From NCBI GenBank assembly GCA_007134725.1, contig SLKF01000277.1, positions 1-17,139 of the forward strand: DNA of 17,139 nt, in the 5' to 3' direction. Positions 1 through 7,550 of the stretch are shown here, piece by piece. Under the pieces are notes generated by a model. It searched no databases. It was not told where the DNA came from and saw only the letters and a program-made list of their open reading frames with translations. Position numbers and translations under genes: made by a program. The first letter of the stretch is position 1, and each line of letters opens with the position of its first letter. Source of the DNA: Clostridiales bacterium (lineage in GTDB: Bacteria; Bacillota; Clostridia; Peptostreptococcales; T1SED10-28).

Positions 1-20
1 AAAAAAAGGCAGGTGACCCT

Positions 21-704
21 ATGGCTTCAACAAAAGAGTACTTAGAACGAATCCCTATGTTTTCGGGACTGCATAAAGAAGAATTAGAACTATTATCCAA
101 GTATGAAGTGGAGAAAACCTATCAAAAGGGAGAATCCATTTTTCTAGAGGGTGATCCGGGAAAAGCGGTCTATTACATTAAAAGGGGAAAAATCAAATTG
201 TATAAAACCTCCCTGGAGGGCAGGGAAGTTACCTTAAACATTCTGGGTCCCGGCAGTATTTTTGCCGAGGTAACCATGTTCAGTGATTTGGATTATCCCG
301 CAACCGCCATGGTCCTAGAAGATGCTTTGGTGGGCATGATTCGAAATGAGGATTTGGAAAAAATCGTTCAGGAGAACGGGAATATTGCCCTCAGTTTAAT
401 TAAAGAGCTGAACCGGAGACTGTATTATGCCCAGGTAAAAATAAAAGACATGGCCCTTCATGATGTAAACGGCCGCGTGGCTAAGGTGTTGTTGGATTTG
501 GCCTACCGTTATGGAAAGAAAAACAGCCGGGGCATTCAGATTGATTTAAAAATGACCAAAACGGAAATTGCCAATATCGTAGGAACCTCAAGAGAGACCG
601 TCAGCCGGTCCCTCAGTCAATTGAAAAATGATGAGGTCATCGATATGAAAGGAAAATTGGTGTTTATCAAATCCTTAGAGGATTTGGAGGAACTGAGTTT
701 ATAA
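21..704 (+). CDS. Crp/Fnr-family transcriptional regulator
   Basis: A 227-residue cytoplasmic DNA-binding regulator. Residues about 8-125 form the cyclic-nucleotide-binding-type beta barrel (GDPGKAVYYIKRGKIKLYK, then GPGSIFAEVTMFSD). Residues about 150-215 form the winged-helix Crp domain, with the recognition helix in TKTEIANIVGTSRETVSRSL. The length is normal for the family. The protein contains no cysteine, so it cannot bind an FNR-type iron-sulfur cluster. Where CRP has an Arg-Ser pair contacting cAMP, this protein reads YPATAM, so cAMP binding is doubtful and the effector is unknown. The start is supported by AGGTGA five bases upstream. The methyltransferase at 716 follows after 11 bases and is probably co-transcribed. 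The family is certain; the regulon and signal are not known. Confidence 0.93.
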   Translation: MASTKEYLERIPMFSGLHKEELELLSKYEVEKTYQKGESIFLEGDPGKAVYYIKRGKIKLYKTSLEGREVTLNILGPGSIFAEVTMFSDLDYPATAMVLEDALVGMIRNEDLEKIVQENGNIALSLIKELNRRLYYAQVKIKDMALHDVNGRVAKVLLDLAYRYGKKNSRGIQIDLKMTKTEIANIVGTSRETVSRSLSQLKNDEVIDMKGKLVFIKSLEDLEELSL

Positions 705-715
705 GGAGGAGTCCT

Positions 716-1465
716 ATGGGTTTTTATGAAGATTTCAGCAAATATTACGATCTGATCTTTCAGGCGAAAAAGCCTCAAGTGGATTTTATCAAAAAACGTA
801 CTCCGAAAGATGGAAAGATTTTAGATGTGGCGGCGGGGACGGGAAACCATGCCATAGCCCTTGGAAAAGAGGGATATCCTCTTTGGGCCGTGGAATACGA
901 TGAAAAAATGCTAAAGGTATTAGAAGAGAAACAGGAAAACCATGACCGGAAAGTTAAGGCCCGACAGGGAGATATGAAAAAGATTCAGGAATATTACCAT
1001 CAGGATTTTTTTGATAGCATCTATTGTATCGGAAACTCCCTGGTTCATCTTTCAAGCTTTGAAGAAATCCAGACCTTTTTAGAAGGTGCCTATCTTCTAT
1101 TGAAAAAGGAAGGAAGCCTAATCATTCAAATCATCAATTACGACCGAATCCTGGATCAGGATATTAAGGGACTGCCTACGATTAAAAATGAAGAAGATCC
1201 GGAGCTGAAAGCGGAATTTGTGCGCAACTATGAAAGAATTAAGGGTTCTCATCTCCTGGATTTTCATACCCGGCTGACCGTTGAAAAATCCGGGGAGAAA
1301 AAAATCTTTGAAAATCATACCCCCCTGCTCCCGATTCGCTACAAAGCGCTCAAGGACTTGATGGAAAAAGCAGGATTTAAGAAAATTCAGGCCTTCAGCA
1401 ATTTTATGGAAAAAGACTATGATCCTGAGGCCCGGCCTTTGGTTATAACCGGGGTAAAATTATAA
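716..1465 (+). CDS. class I SAM-dependent methyltransferase
   Basis: A 249-residue soluble methyltransferase of the Rossmann-fold class I type. Motif I is ILDVAAGTGNHAIAL near residues 35-49, followed by an acidic ribose-binding position in AVEYDEKML near residues 58-66. The middle holds FDSIYCIGNSLVHL, which fits motif IV. The substrate cannot be read from the sequence; small-molecule and protein targets both occur in this superfamily. The start has a strong AAGGAGGA site six bases upstream. The gene lies 11 bp behind the Crp/Fnr regulator and is probably read from the same mRNA. Its stop codon is one base before the -35 box of the pyr promoter. I see no terminator hairpin after it, so read-through into the pyr leader is possible and would be filtered by the attenuator. 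Confidence 0.88.
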   Translation: MGFYEDFSKYYDLIFQAKKPQVDFIKKRTPKDGKILDVAAGTGNHAIALGKEGYPLWAVEYDEKMLKVLEEKQENHDRKVKARQGDMKKIQEYYHQDFFDSIYCIGNSLVHLSSFEEIQTFLEGAYLLLKKEGSLIIQIINYDRILDQDIKGLPTIKNEEDPELKAEFVRNYERIKGSHLLDFHTRLTVEKSGEKKIFENHTPLLPIRYKALKDLMEKAGFKKIQAFSNFMEKDYDPEARPLVITGVKL

Positions 1466-1466
1466 A

Positions 1467-1495
1467 TTGACAAGATTCCGGGGATATGCTATTCT
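1467..1495 (+). promoter_or_regulatory. sigma-A promoter of the pyr operon
   Basis: TTGACA at 1467-1472, a 17-base spacer, and TATTCT at 1490-1495. The -35 is perfect and the -10 matches TATAAT at four of six positions. Transcription would start near 1502, giving an untranslated leader of about 240 nt that carries the PyrR element and terminator before pyrC. Confidence 0.8.
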
Positions 1496-1540
1496 ACATT
1501 AGAATATAAAGAAATCCGTCGGATGAATAGACGGAGTTCT

Positions 1541-1582
1541 GGATACCTTTAAAAAGGTCCCGTGAGGCCTAAAGGAGTGATC
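1541..1582 (+). promoter_or_regulatory. PyrR-binding RNA hairpin (pyr attenuator)
   Basis: The segment GGTCCCGTGAGGCC fits the published PyrR-binding consensus ARUCCNGNGAGGYU at 12 of 14 positions. It folds as that site should: A55-G56-G57 pair with C68-C69-U70, U58 is bulged, C59-C60 pair with G66-G67, and CGUGA (1561-1565) is the loop. Below an A-rich internal loop, CCUUU (1546-1550) pairs with AAAGG (1571-1575). In Bacillus, UMP- or UTP-bound PyrR stabilises this hairpin and so favours the downstream terminator. A separate hairpin (TCCGTC 1515-1520 with GACGGA 1530-1535) precedes it. pyrR itself is not in the window and must lie elsewhere. I could not identify the competing antiterminator with confidence. 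Confidence 0.8.
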
Positions 1583-1585
1583 AAT

Positions 1586-1723
1586 ATGATAAATGTTGGA
1601 AAAAAGCGAAAAAGCTTTGGAAATTGTGTTGCCCGAAAATCATATAAAGAAGACATTCAAGACAATACAGGTTTTTTTGAAAACCTGCTATTGTCTTTTT
1701 ATTTTTGTCTAAAAGCTGTTTAA
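1586..1723 (+). other. possible leader ORF, 45 codons, across the attenuator
   Basis: An ATG at 1586 is preceded by AAAGGAG (1571-1577) at a good distance. The frame stays open for 45 codons, through the whole attenuator terminator, to TAA at 1721. The product starts MINVGKKRKSFGNC and has no recognisable domain. The second half is simply the translated terminator stem, so a conserved protein is unlikely. Translation itself could matter: the ribosome binding site lies in the 3' strand of the PyrR hairpin, so PyrR binding would hide it. Whether it is translated cannot be told from sequence. Confidence 0.25.
1659..1706 (+). terminator. attenuator terminator of the pyr leader
   Basis: The 17-base 5' arm at 1659-1675 pairs with 1680-1697 around a TTTG loop, with a single bulged C at 1688. 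It is followed by a T-rich run (TCTTTTTATTTTT). This is a strong intrinsic terminator 39 bases before pyrC, in the position expected for PyrR-controlled attenuation. Confidence 0.88.
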
Positions 1724-1744
1724 AATTTCAAGAGGAGGCCATTG

Positions 1745-3055
1745 ATGAAAATTATATTTAAAGAGGTAAGGGTGTTGGATCCTGAGAGTATGCGGGATGA
1801 AGTGCTGGATGTGGTCATTGAAGGGCAAAAAATTTCAGAAATGGGAAAGAATCTGGATAAAAGAGAAGGAAGGGTTATCGAAGGAAAAGGGAAGTGGTTG
1901 GTTCCGGGACTGATTGATGTGCATGTACACCTTAGGGAACCGGGTTTTGAATATAAGGAAACCTTCATTAGCGGAAGTTACAGTGGGGCCATGGGAGGCT
2001 TTACGACGGTAGCCTATATGCCGAATACCAATCCTGTCATTGATCATCCTGACATGGTAGCAAAACTGATAAAAAAAGGAAAGACGGAAGGCATCATCAA
2101 TCTTCATCCCGTGGGTGCCATGACATTATCCCAGCAGGGAAATACTTTGGGGGATTACAGGGAGATGAAAAAAGCCGGGGCTGTTGCCCTTAGTGAAGAC
2201 GGGAAAAGTGTCCTGGATAGCGGTGTGATGAAACAGGCCCTATTAAAAGCCAAGAAGGAAAACCTGCCGGTGCTGGTGCACTGCGAAGATCCTTCCTTAG
2301 TGGCGGGTGGAGCCATGAATGAAGGGGAAAAAAGCAAAGCATTAAAGATCAAAGGAATTCCCAACAGTGCCGAGGATGTGATTACCGCCCGGGATCTGAT
2401 TCTAAGTCACGAGACCGGAGCCAGGGTCCACCTTTGTCATATGAGTACGAAAGGCAGCGTGGAGCTCTTACGGGAGGCGAAAAAGAAGAATCCCAAGGTT
2501 TCCGGAGAAGTATCCCCCCATCATTTTACACTAACGGAAGAGGTTATAGACGGGATGGACACCAATACAAAAATGAATCCTCCCCTACGCCGGGAAGCGG
2601 ATCGGCGGGAGCTGATCAAAGGCCTTCAGGAAGGGGTCATCGACATTATTGCCACGGATCATGCCCCCCACAGCAAAGAGGATAAAAATCAAGGCTATGA
2701 ACAGGCCCCCTTCGGGATTGTAGGATTGGAAACCGCCCTCAGTATCGGCCTGACAGAGCTGGTCCATACCGGGGTATTATCTCCCCTTACATTCTTTGAA
2801 AAGCTGACGATCAATCCCGCAAGGCTCTTAGGAATCCCCCGGGGAAAACTGCAGGTGGGAGAAGTGGCGGACCTGACCCTAATCGATCCCGACGTGTCCT
2901 ATGAAATTCAACCGGAAAAATTTCAGTCCAAAAGTCAAAATACCCCCTTTACAGGGAGATCTGTAAAAGGAAAACCCATGCTTACTATGGTATCAGGAAA
3001 AATTGTTATGGAAAATGAAATAATAAATGAAACAATAAAGGAGGGGAATCAATGA
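1745..3055 (+). CDS. pyrC: dihydroorotase, type I (pyrimidine synthesis)
   Basis: A 436-residue zinc amidohydrolase that closes carbamoyl-aspartate to dihydroorotate. The metal and catalytic residues of type I dihydroorotases are all present: H60 and H62 in DVHVHLREPG, D152 in LSEDGK (bridging the two metals where other families use a carboxylated lysine), H179 in LVHCEDP, H232 in LCHMST, and D305 in IIATDHAPHS. The ATG at 1745 is preferred over the in-frame TTG at 1742 because AGAGGAGG ends six bases before it. The gene is first in the pyr operon behind the attenuator. Its TGA overlaps the ATG of pyrF by four bases, indicating translational coupling. Confidence 0.97.
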   Translation: MKIIFKEVRVLDPESMRDEVLDVVIEGQKISEMGKNLDKREGRVIEGKGKWLVPGLIDVHVHLREPGFEYKETFISGSYSGAMGGFTTVAYMPNTNPVIDHPDMVAKLIKKGKTEGIINLHPVGAMTLSQQGNTLGDYREMKKAGAVALSEDGKSVLDSGVMKQALLKAKKENLPVLVHCEDPSLVAGGAMNEGEKSKALKIKGIPNSAEDVITARDLILSHETGARVHLCHMSTKGSVELLREAKKKNPKVSGEVSPHHFTLTEEVIDGMDTNTKMNPPLRREADRRELIKGLQEGVIDIIATDHAPHSKEDKNQGYEQAPFGIVGLETALSIGLTELVHTGVLSPLTFFEKLTINPARLLGIPRGKLQVGEVADLTLIDPDVSYEIQPEKFQSKSQNTPFTGRSVKGKPMLTMVSGKIVMENEIINETIKEGNQ

Positions 3056-3978
3056 TTGATCAACTAATACGTTCCATTGAAAAACTGCAAAATCCCACGG
3101 TGGTGGGTCTGGATCCAAGACTCGGCTTTATTCCCGATCATATTAAGGAAGAAGCCTTTGACAAATACGGAAAAACCCTGCAAGGAGCATCCCAAGCTTT
3201 CTATCAGTTTAGTAAAGAAATTATTGATGAAGTAAAAGATATCGTACCGGCGGTTAAGCCCCAGGTGGCCATGTACGAGCAGTACGGTTATGAAGGTATC
3301 AAAGCCTACATGGAGACCATACAGTATGCTAAGGAGCAGGGACTGATCGTTATAGGAGACATCAAGCGGGGAGACATTGCCTCCACCGCAAAGGCTTATT
3401 CCGACGGGCATATCGGTCTGGTGGACATTGAAGGGGAGCGACTTGAGGTTTTTAAGGAGGATTTTATCACCCTCAGTCCCTATCTTGGATACGATTCCAT
3501 TGAACCCTATGTAAAGGACTTAAATGAGCGAAACAAAGGACTGTTTATTTTAGTGAAAACCTCGAATCCCAATAGCAAAGAAATTCAAAACCTTCCCGTG
3601 GAAGAGGAACTGCTTTACGAACGGGTGGCGAAACTGTTAAAAACCTGGGGAAAAGAAGCCATGGGAGAGCTGGGATACAGCCGTATGGGTGCTGTGGTGG
3701 GAGCCACCCATCCTAAGGATGCCCAAACCATTCGAAAAATTTTACCGAATACCTTCTTCCTGGTACCGGGATACGGAGCCCAAGGAGCCACCGCGGAGGA
3801 TTTGATTCCGAACTTCAATAAAGGGGGAAGGGGAGCAATTATCAATTCTTCCAGAGGAATAATCGCCGCCTATCAAAAGGAAAAATATCAAAAGGACTTT
3901 GAACCGAAGGACTTTGGCAAGGCTGCCAGAGCAGCAGCATTGGATATGAAAAAAGACTTGCAGCGGGTGCTGGACTAA
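3052..3978 (+). CDS. pyrF: orotidine-5'-phosphate decarboxylase, type 2
   Basis: A 308-residue enzyme for the last step to UMP. It belongs to the longer type 2 subfamily rather than the 240-residue Bacillus type. Visible features are D21 in VGLDPRLGF, K69 in AVKPQVAMYEQYG, and the DIKRGDI catalytic motif with D103, K105 and D108, followed by STAKAYSDGHIG. A late PGYGAQG segment and an NSSRGII segment bind the phosphate. It starts inside the pyrC stop codon (ATGA overlap), with GGAGGGG as its binding site. pyrK follows after 16 bases. Confidence 0.96.
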   Translation: MIDQLIRSIEKLQNPTVVGLDPRLGFIPDHIKEEAFDKYGKTLQGASQAFYQFSKEIIDEVKDIVPAVKPQVAMYEQYGYEGIKAYMETIQYAKEQGLIVIGDIKRGDIASTAKAYSDGHIGLVDIEGERLEVFKEDFITLSPYLGYDSIEPYVKDLNERNKGLFILVKTSNPNSKEIQNLPVEEELLYERVAKLLKTWGKEAMGELGYSRMGAVVGATHPKDAQTIRKILPNTFFLVPGYGAQGATAEDLIPNFNKGGRGAIINSSRGIIAAYQKEKYQKDFEPKDFGKAARAAALDMKKDLQRVLD

Positions 3979-3994
3979 GAAGGAGGCGAATTAA

Positions 3995-4774
3995 ATGGAG
4001 AAAAAAAACATCGAAAAAGCCCGGATACTGAAAAACCAAGCCCTGACTCCGGAGATTTACGAAATGGTTGTGGACGTGGGAAAAACCTTGGATGCAGTTC
4101 CGGGTCAATTCTTAAACCTGTATTGCAAAGACGGATCCCGGTTACTGCCCCGACCCATCAGTATTTGTGAAGTCGATGAAAAGATGGGAACCTTTCGCTT
4201 AATCTACAAGGTGCTGGGTAAGGGTACGGAAGAGTTTACAACCCTTAAGGAAAATGAAAAAATCGAATACTTGGGACCCTTAGGCACAGGTTTTACCCTG
4301 GAGGAATCGGACAATAAAGAAATCCTTATCATCGGCGGCGGGGTAGGGGTGCCTCCCTTACTGGAACTTTCCAAAAGATTAAAGGGGAAAAAACGGGTAC
4401 TGCTGGGGTTTGAAAAAGAGAGTATTTTGACCGGAGACTTTAAAAAAGTGGCAAGGGAAGTGACGGTGGCCACCACCACGGGCACCGAAGGCATAAAGGG
4501 TACGGTAATGGATCTTCTGGAAGAGGGAGAATATGTACCGGACCGGATTTACAGCTGTGGACCGAAGGGCATGTTAAAGGCGGTGCAGGCCTGGGCCCGG
4601 GAGCGAAACATCCCCATGGAGCTATCCTTGGAAGAGCGGATGGCCTGCGGGATCGGCGCCTGTCTGGTTTGTACCTGTAAAATCAAGGAAGGTCCTCACA
4701 TAGAAGATTGGAACTATCAGCGGGTTTGTAAAGACGGCCCGGTATTTAACGGAGAAGAGGTGGTGTTTGAATGA
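3995..4774 (+). CDS. pyrK: dihydroorotate dehydrogenase B, electron-transfer subunit
   Basis: A 259-residue flavin and iron-sulfur subunit that passes electrons from PyrD to NAD+. It has a ferredoxin-reductase-like FAD domain (residues about 1-100, with RPISICEV at 53-60), a nucleotide-binding domain starting at IIGGGVGVPPL (112-122), and a C-terminal [2Fe-2S] site formed by C218, C223, C226 and C245 (CGIGACLVC, then VCKDGPVF). An extra cysteine, C228, follows the cluster motif. The binding site GAAGGAGG precedes the ATG. The stop overlaps pyrD by four bases (ATGA), as expected for two subunits of one complex. Confidence 0.96.
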   Translation: MEKKNIEKARILKNQALTPEIYEMVVDVGKTLDAVPGQFLNLYCKDGSRLLPRPISICEVDEKMGTFRLIYKVLGKGTEEFTTLKENEKIEYLGPLGTGFTLEESDNKEILIIGGGVGVPPLLELSKRLKGKKRVLLGFEKESILTGDFKKVAREVTVATTTGTEGIKGTVMDLLEEGEYVPDRIYSCGPKGMLKAVQAWARERNIPMELSLEERMACGIGACLVCTCKIKEGPHIEDWNYQRVCKDGPVFNGEEVVFE

Positions 4775-5718
4775 TTAGTCCCGGCAAAAGACCGAATTTA
4801 ACCGTAAAGCTTTCGGGAGTGGAACTGAAAAACCCGGTAATGCCGGCTTCCGGCACCTTTGGCTCCGGGAGGGAATTCGAAGAATATCTGGATCTTAGTC
4901 GATTGGGCATGGTGGTTACCAAAGGCGTTGCGGATGTACCCTGGAAAGGGAATTCGACACCGAGAGTTGCCGAGACCTATGGGGGGATGCTCAACAGTGT
5001 GGGGCTTCAAAATCCGGGGATTGAGCACTTTATTCGGGAAGATATCCCTTTTTTACAAACCCATGACACAAGAATCATGGTAAACATCGCCGGTAGAAGC
5101 ATTGAAGAATATGTACGGGTGGTTAGGGTGCTTGGGAATCAACCGGTGGACTTTTTAGAGCTGAACATCTCCTGTCCCAATATCAAAGAGGGGGGAGTGG
5201 CCTTTGGTACCGACCTGGATATGGCTTATCAGGTAACGAAAAAGGTAAAAGCGGCGGCAACACAGCCCTTAATTGTGAAACTAAGTCCCAATGTAACGGA
5301 TATCGTGGCGGTGGCCAAGGCTTGTGAAGCTGCAGGAGCCGACGGCATCAGCTTAATCAATACCCTGTTGGGAATGAAAATGGATATAAAGACCCGAAGA
5401 CCGGTCCTTGCCAATACCTTTGGAGGCCTATCGGGACCGGCGATTAAGCCTGTGGCGCTGCGAATGGTTTACCAGTTGGCCAAGGAAATCAAGATTCCCA
5501 TTATCGGCATCGGGGGAATTTCCACCTGGGAAGATGCCCTGGAATTTATTTTAGCCGGGGCCACGGCGGTACAGGTGGGTACGGCAAACTTTCGAAATCC
5601 CCGGGTGATGATGGAAATAATCGAAGGATTGGAAAACTATCTGAAAGAAGAAAACATCGACAGCATCGAGGAACTCATCGGTGCGGGACATGAATCAAAG
5701 GAGGAGAATCCATGTTAA
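4771..5718 (+). CDS. pyrD: dihydroorotate dehydrogenase B, catalytic subunit
   Basis: A 315-residue FMN-dependent class 1B dehydrogenase that oxidises dihydroorotate to orotate. The N-terminal MPASGTFGSG, VTKGV (K51), NSVGLQNPG and NISCPNIKEGG segments are typical. C135 is the active-site cysteine of class 1 enzymes, where class 2 has serine. A late IIGIGGIS and AVQVGTANF bind the FMN phosphate. It overlaps pyrK (4 bp) upstream and pyrE (7 bp) downstream, so all three are probably translationally coupled. The presence of PyrK beside it makes NAD+ the likely acceptor. Confidence 0.97.
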   Translation: MISPGKRPNLTVKLSGVELKNPVMPASGTFGSGREFEEYLDLSRLGMVVTKGVADVPWKGNSTPRVAETYGGMLNSVGLQNPGIEHFIREDIPFLQTHDTRIMVNIAGRSIEEYVRVVRVLGNQPVDFLELNISCPNIKEGGVAFGTDLDMAYQVTKKVKAAATQPLIVKLSPNVTDIVAVAKACEAAGADGISLINTLLGMKMDIKTRRPVLANTFGGLSGPAIKPVALRMVYQLAKEIKIPIIGIGGISTWEDALEFILAGATAVQVGTANFRNPRVMMEIIEGLENYLKEENIDSIEELIGAGHESKEENPC

Positions 5719-6290
5719 CAAGAGAGCGAATGATTGAAATTCTAGAGGAAACCGAAGTACTGCTGAGAGGCCATTTTTTACTGACTTCAGGGAAACACAG
5801 CAAAGAGTATATGCAATGTGCAAAGTTGCTGCAATACCCCAATTATGCCAAGGAAATCATCGGAGAATTAGCGAAGCGTTTTAAAGATCAGGAAATTGAT
5901 ATGGTCATCGGTCCGGCGGTGGGAGGCATTATTGTGGCCTATGAGATGGCCAGTCAGTTAGAGGTCAAAAATGTGTTTGCGGAAAGAGAGCAGGGTAAGA
6001 TGACGCTTCGAAGAAACTTTACCATACCCAAAGGGGCCAAGGTCTTAGTGGCAGAGGACGTGGTAACCACGGGAGGCTCCGTTAGAGAAGTGATGGAAGT
6101 GGTAAGGGAACAGGGTGCGGAAGTAGCCGGTGTGGCGGTTATCGTGGACCGAAGTAACGGGAAAGAGGAATTCGGAGTTCCCTTTGAAGCCGCCTTGTCC
6201 GTAGAAGTGGTTGCTTATGAAGAAAAGGACTGTCCCTTATGTAAAGAAGGAAAATCGAAAGCTTATAAACCGGGAAGTCGAAACATCTAA
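5712..6290 (+). CDS. pyrE: orotate phosphoribosyltransferase
   Basis: A 192-residue enzyme joining orotate to PRPP to give OMP, the substrate of PyrF. The PRPP-binding loop is AEDVVTTGGS at residues 114-123. GPAVGGIIVAYEMA (68-81) forms the other phosphate site, and the flexible loop is EREQGKMTLRR. The C-terminus carries a CPLCKEG pair of cysteines seen in one subgroup of the family. The ATG lies seven bases inside pyrD with AAAGGAGGAG just upstream. This is the last gene of the operon: pyrB, the carbamoyl phosphate synthase genes and pyrR are not adjacent. Confidence 0.96.
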   Translation: MLTRERMIEILEETEVLLRGHFLLTSGKHSKEYMQCAKLLQYPNYAKEIIGELAKRFKDQEIDMVIGPAVGGIIVAYEMASQLEVKNVFAEREQGKMTLRRNFTIPKGAKVLVAEDVVTTGGSVREVMEVVREQGAEVAGVAVIVDRSNGKEEFGVPFEAALSVEVVAYEEKDCPLCKEGKSKAYKPGSRNI

Positions 6291-6335
6291 GGAACGATTT
6301 AACCGCAAATAGAAAAAATATCGATCTACAATCAT

Positions 6336-6380
6336 AAAAGACCTTTATAGAAAAGACCTTTATAGAAAAGACCTTTATAG
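6336..6380 (+). repeat. three tandem copies of a 15-bp unit (terminator arm)
   Basis: AAAAGACCTTTATAG occurs three times with no mismatch at 6336-6350, 6351-6365 and 6366-6380. Each copy is complementary to the single 3' arm at 6395-6411, so any one could form the pyr terminator stem. Confidence 0.95.
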
Positions 6381-6414
6381 AAATAAAAGGGATCCTATGT
6401 AAAGGTCTTTTTTT
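6366..6414 (+). terminator. intrinsic terminator of the pyr operon
   Basis: AAAAGACCTTTA (6366-6377) pairs with TAAAGGTCTTTT (6400-6411), 12 bp. TAG and CTA add three more pairs past a two-base bulge. Seven T follow at 6408-6414. The two upstream repeat copies can replace the 5' arm with longer loops. The rest of the 266-base gap between pyrE and the next gene (about 6415-6550) shows no further gene; it is AT-rich and probably contains the promoter of the downstream gene, which I could not place reliably. Confidence 0.85.
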
Positions 6415-6556
6415 GTGTTTTTTATTACATCTGAAGAATACCTGGAGGAGCCTGTGGAAATATTGTAGGACATTAAGCAATTTTTCATGCGTCTTTTGGA
6501 TAAAAATCGGGTATAAAATAGAGTAGATAACAATCCTAATATAAAGGGGGATGCCT

Positions 6557-7423
6557 TTGAATCCATACATCGAATCCTTTGTGCGAAAAACCCACTTTCA
6601 TCACCATCGGTTATTTCATGGGCCCAAAAGAAAGATTATGACGTACCGGAAATGCATCAAAAAATTCAGCATTTATCGGGTCACAGGATTTGCCGTAGGA
6701 AAAATCAATCTGGGGACATTGGATATCCTGGAGCTTCAAGGAAAACTTCAAGGAGAGGAGGAAGCCCTTAATCGAAGGATCATTGACAAGAAAATCAGTA
6801 CGATCAATCAACGAAACGAGTTTCGCAGCTTCTTTTTCTTTCTTGAAAAGGAGTATCCGGAAGACTATCAACACCTGCCCTTTCTTAAAAGTGAACGGCC
6901 GGACTTTATCCTTCGATACAAAAGAGAAGTAATCGGAATCGAGATTACCGAAGCCATCGATGCCGGGGATGCCCAGCAGCGGGCTAAGATCTATGAAAGC
7001 GAATTAAGAGGGAGAAGAGCCGGTGAAATTGAAGAATATGTGGACCAAACCCCGGCGATGGCCGTCTTGGGAAAGTCAAAGATCTCCTTGGAAAAACTGA
7101 TCGCCAAGCGAATAAAAGACAAGAAAGAAAAATTTGAAGATTTTCAAAGGGTGGACCGGGAAATTCTTATTATTATTGCCAATCACCATGAATTCCAAGG
7201 TTCCGGGGATATTGAAACAATGCGAAAAGCCCTGGAAAGAAAAGGACCGTTAAAAGAAGCCCCGTTCTCTTTGGTGGTGATGAATCTGATCCATGGCATT
7301 TATGCACATTTTTATTGGGAAAGGGATAAGGTGATTCTCCATAAAAAACCCGGAAATCGGGAAATTATTCCTGAATTCTCAGAAGCAAGGATCAGACGGA
7401 AAAATCCCTGGAAAAAAACATAA
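6557..7423 (+). CDS. putative PD-(D/E)XK nuclease-like protein
   Basis: A 288-residue soluble protein that I do not recognise as a named family. Counting from the TTG at 6557, residues about 114-132 hold ERPDFIL, then a short strand pair ending in IGIEITEAI. An aspartate after proline followed about 13 residues later by E-x-T in a beta strand is the layout of a PD-(D/E)XK nuclease core with Thr in place of Lys. The rest is charged and helical, ending in a basic tail (RIRRKNPWKK). The start is uncertain. The AAGGGGG site directly abuts the ATG at 6551 (no spacer) but lies six bases before the in-frame TTG at 6557, so TTG is favoured. It is a single-gene unit with no partner methylase or toxin/antitoxin beside it. 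DNA cleavage is inference only. Confidence 0.6.
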   Translation: MNPYIESFVRKTHFHHHRLFHGPKRKIMTYRKCIKKFSIYRVTGFAVGKINLGTLDILELQGKLQGEEEALNRRIIDKKISTINQRNEFRSFFFFLEKEYPEDYQHLPFLKSERPDFILRYKREVIGIEITEAIDAGDAQQRAKIYESELRGRRAGEIEEYVDQTPAMAVLGKSKISLEKLIAKRIKDKKEKFEDFQRVDREILIIIANHHEFQGSGDIETMRKALERKGPLKEAPFSLVVMNLIHGIYAHFYWERDKVILHKKPGNREIIPEFSEARIRRKNPWKKT

Positions 7424-7428
7424 AAAAT

Positions 7429-7450
7429 AACCGGGTTTTCCCGGGGTTTG
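7429..7450 (+). terminator. weak intrinsic terminator
   Basis: CCGGG (7431-7435), TTTT loop, CCCGG (7440-7444), with an alternative register that uses the flanking AACC and GGTT. It begins five bases after the stop of the nuclease-like gene. The following sequence has only three T in a row, so the call is weak. Confidence 0.4.
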
Positions 7451-7453
7451 ATA

Positions 7454-7483
7454 TTGTGATGGATGGGTTCCATAGGGTATAAT
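7454..7483 (+). promoter_or_regulatory. sigma-A-like promoter for the ATP-grasp gene
   Basis: TTGTGA at 7454-7459, an 18-base spacer, and a perfect TATAAT at 7478-7483. It lies about 65 bases before the start codon, after the likely terminator of the previous gene. The -35 is a 4/6 match. Confidence 0.6.
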
Positions 7484-7550
7484 TATTAAATAGGAAAATT
7501 GTTGTAATATTTTCAAAACTTTCACAAATAAATTGTAAAGGAAGATGTAT

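Noticed and set aside
1500..1741. T-box or metabolite riboswitch in the pyrC leader
   Set aside because: There is no T-box consensus or known aptamer core, while the GUCCCGUGAGGCC hairpin fits PyrR binding and the downstream genes are pyrimidine genes.
6139..6570. Minus-strand ORF of 143 codons across the pyrE terminator
   Set aside because: It overlaps the conserved end of pyrE and translates the triplicated terminator arm; the composition is not protein-like.
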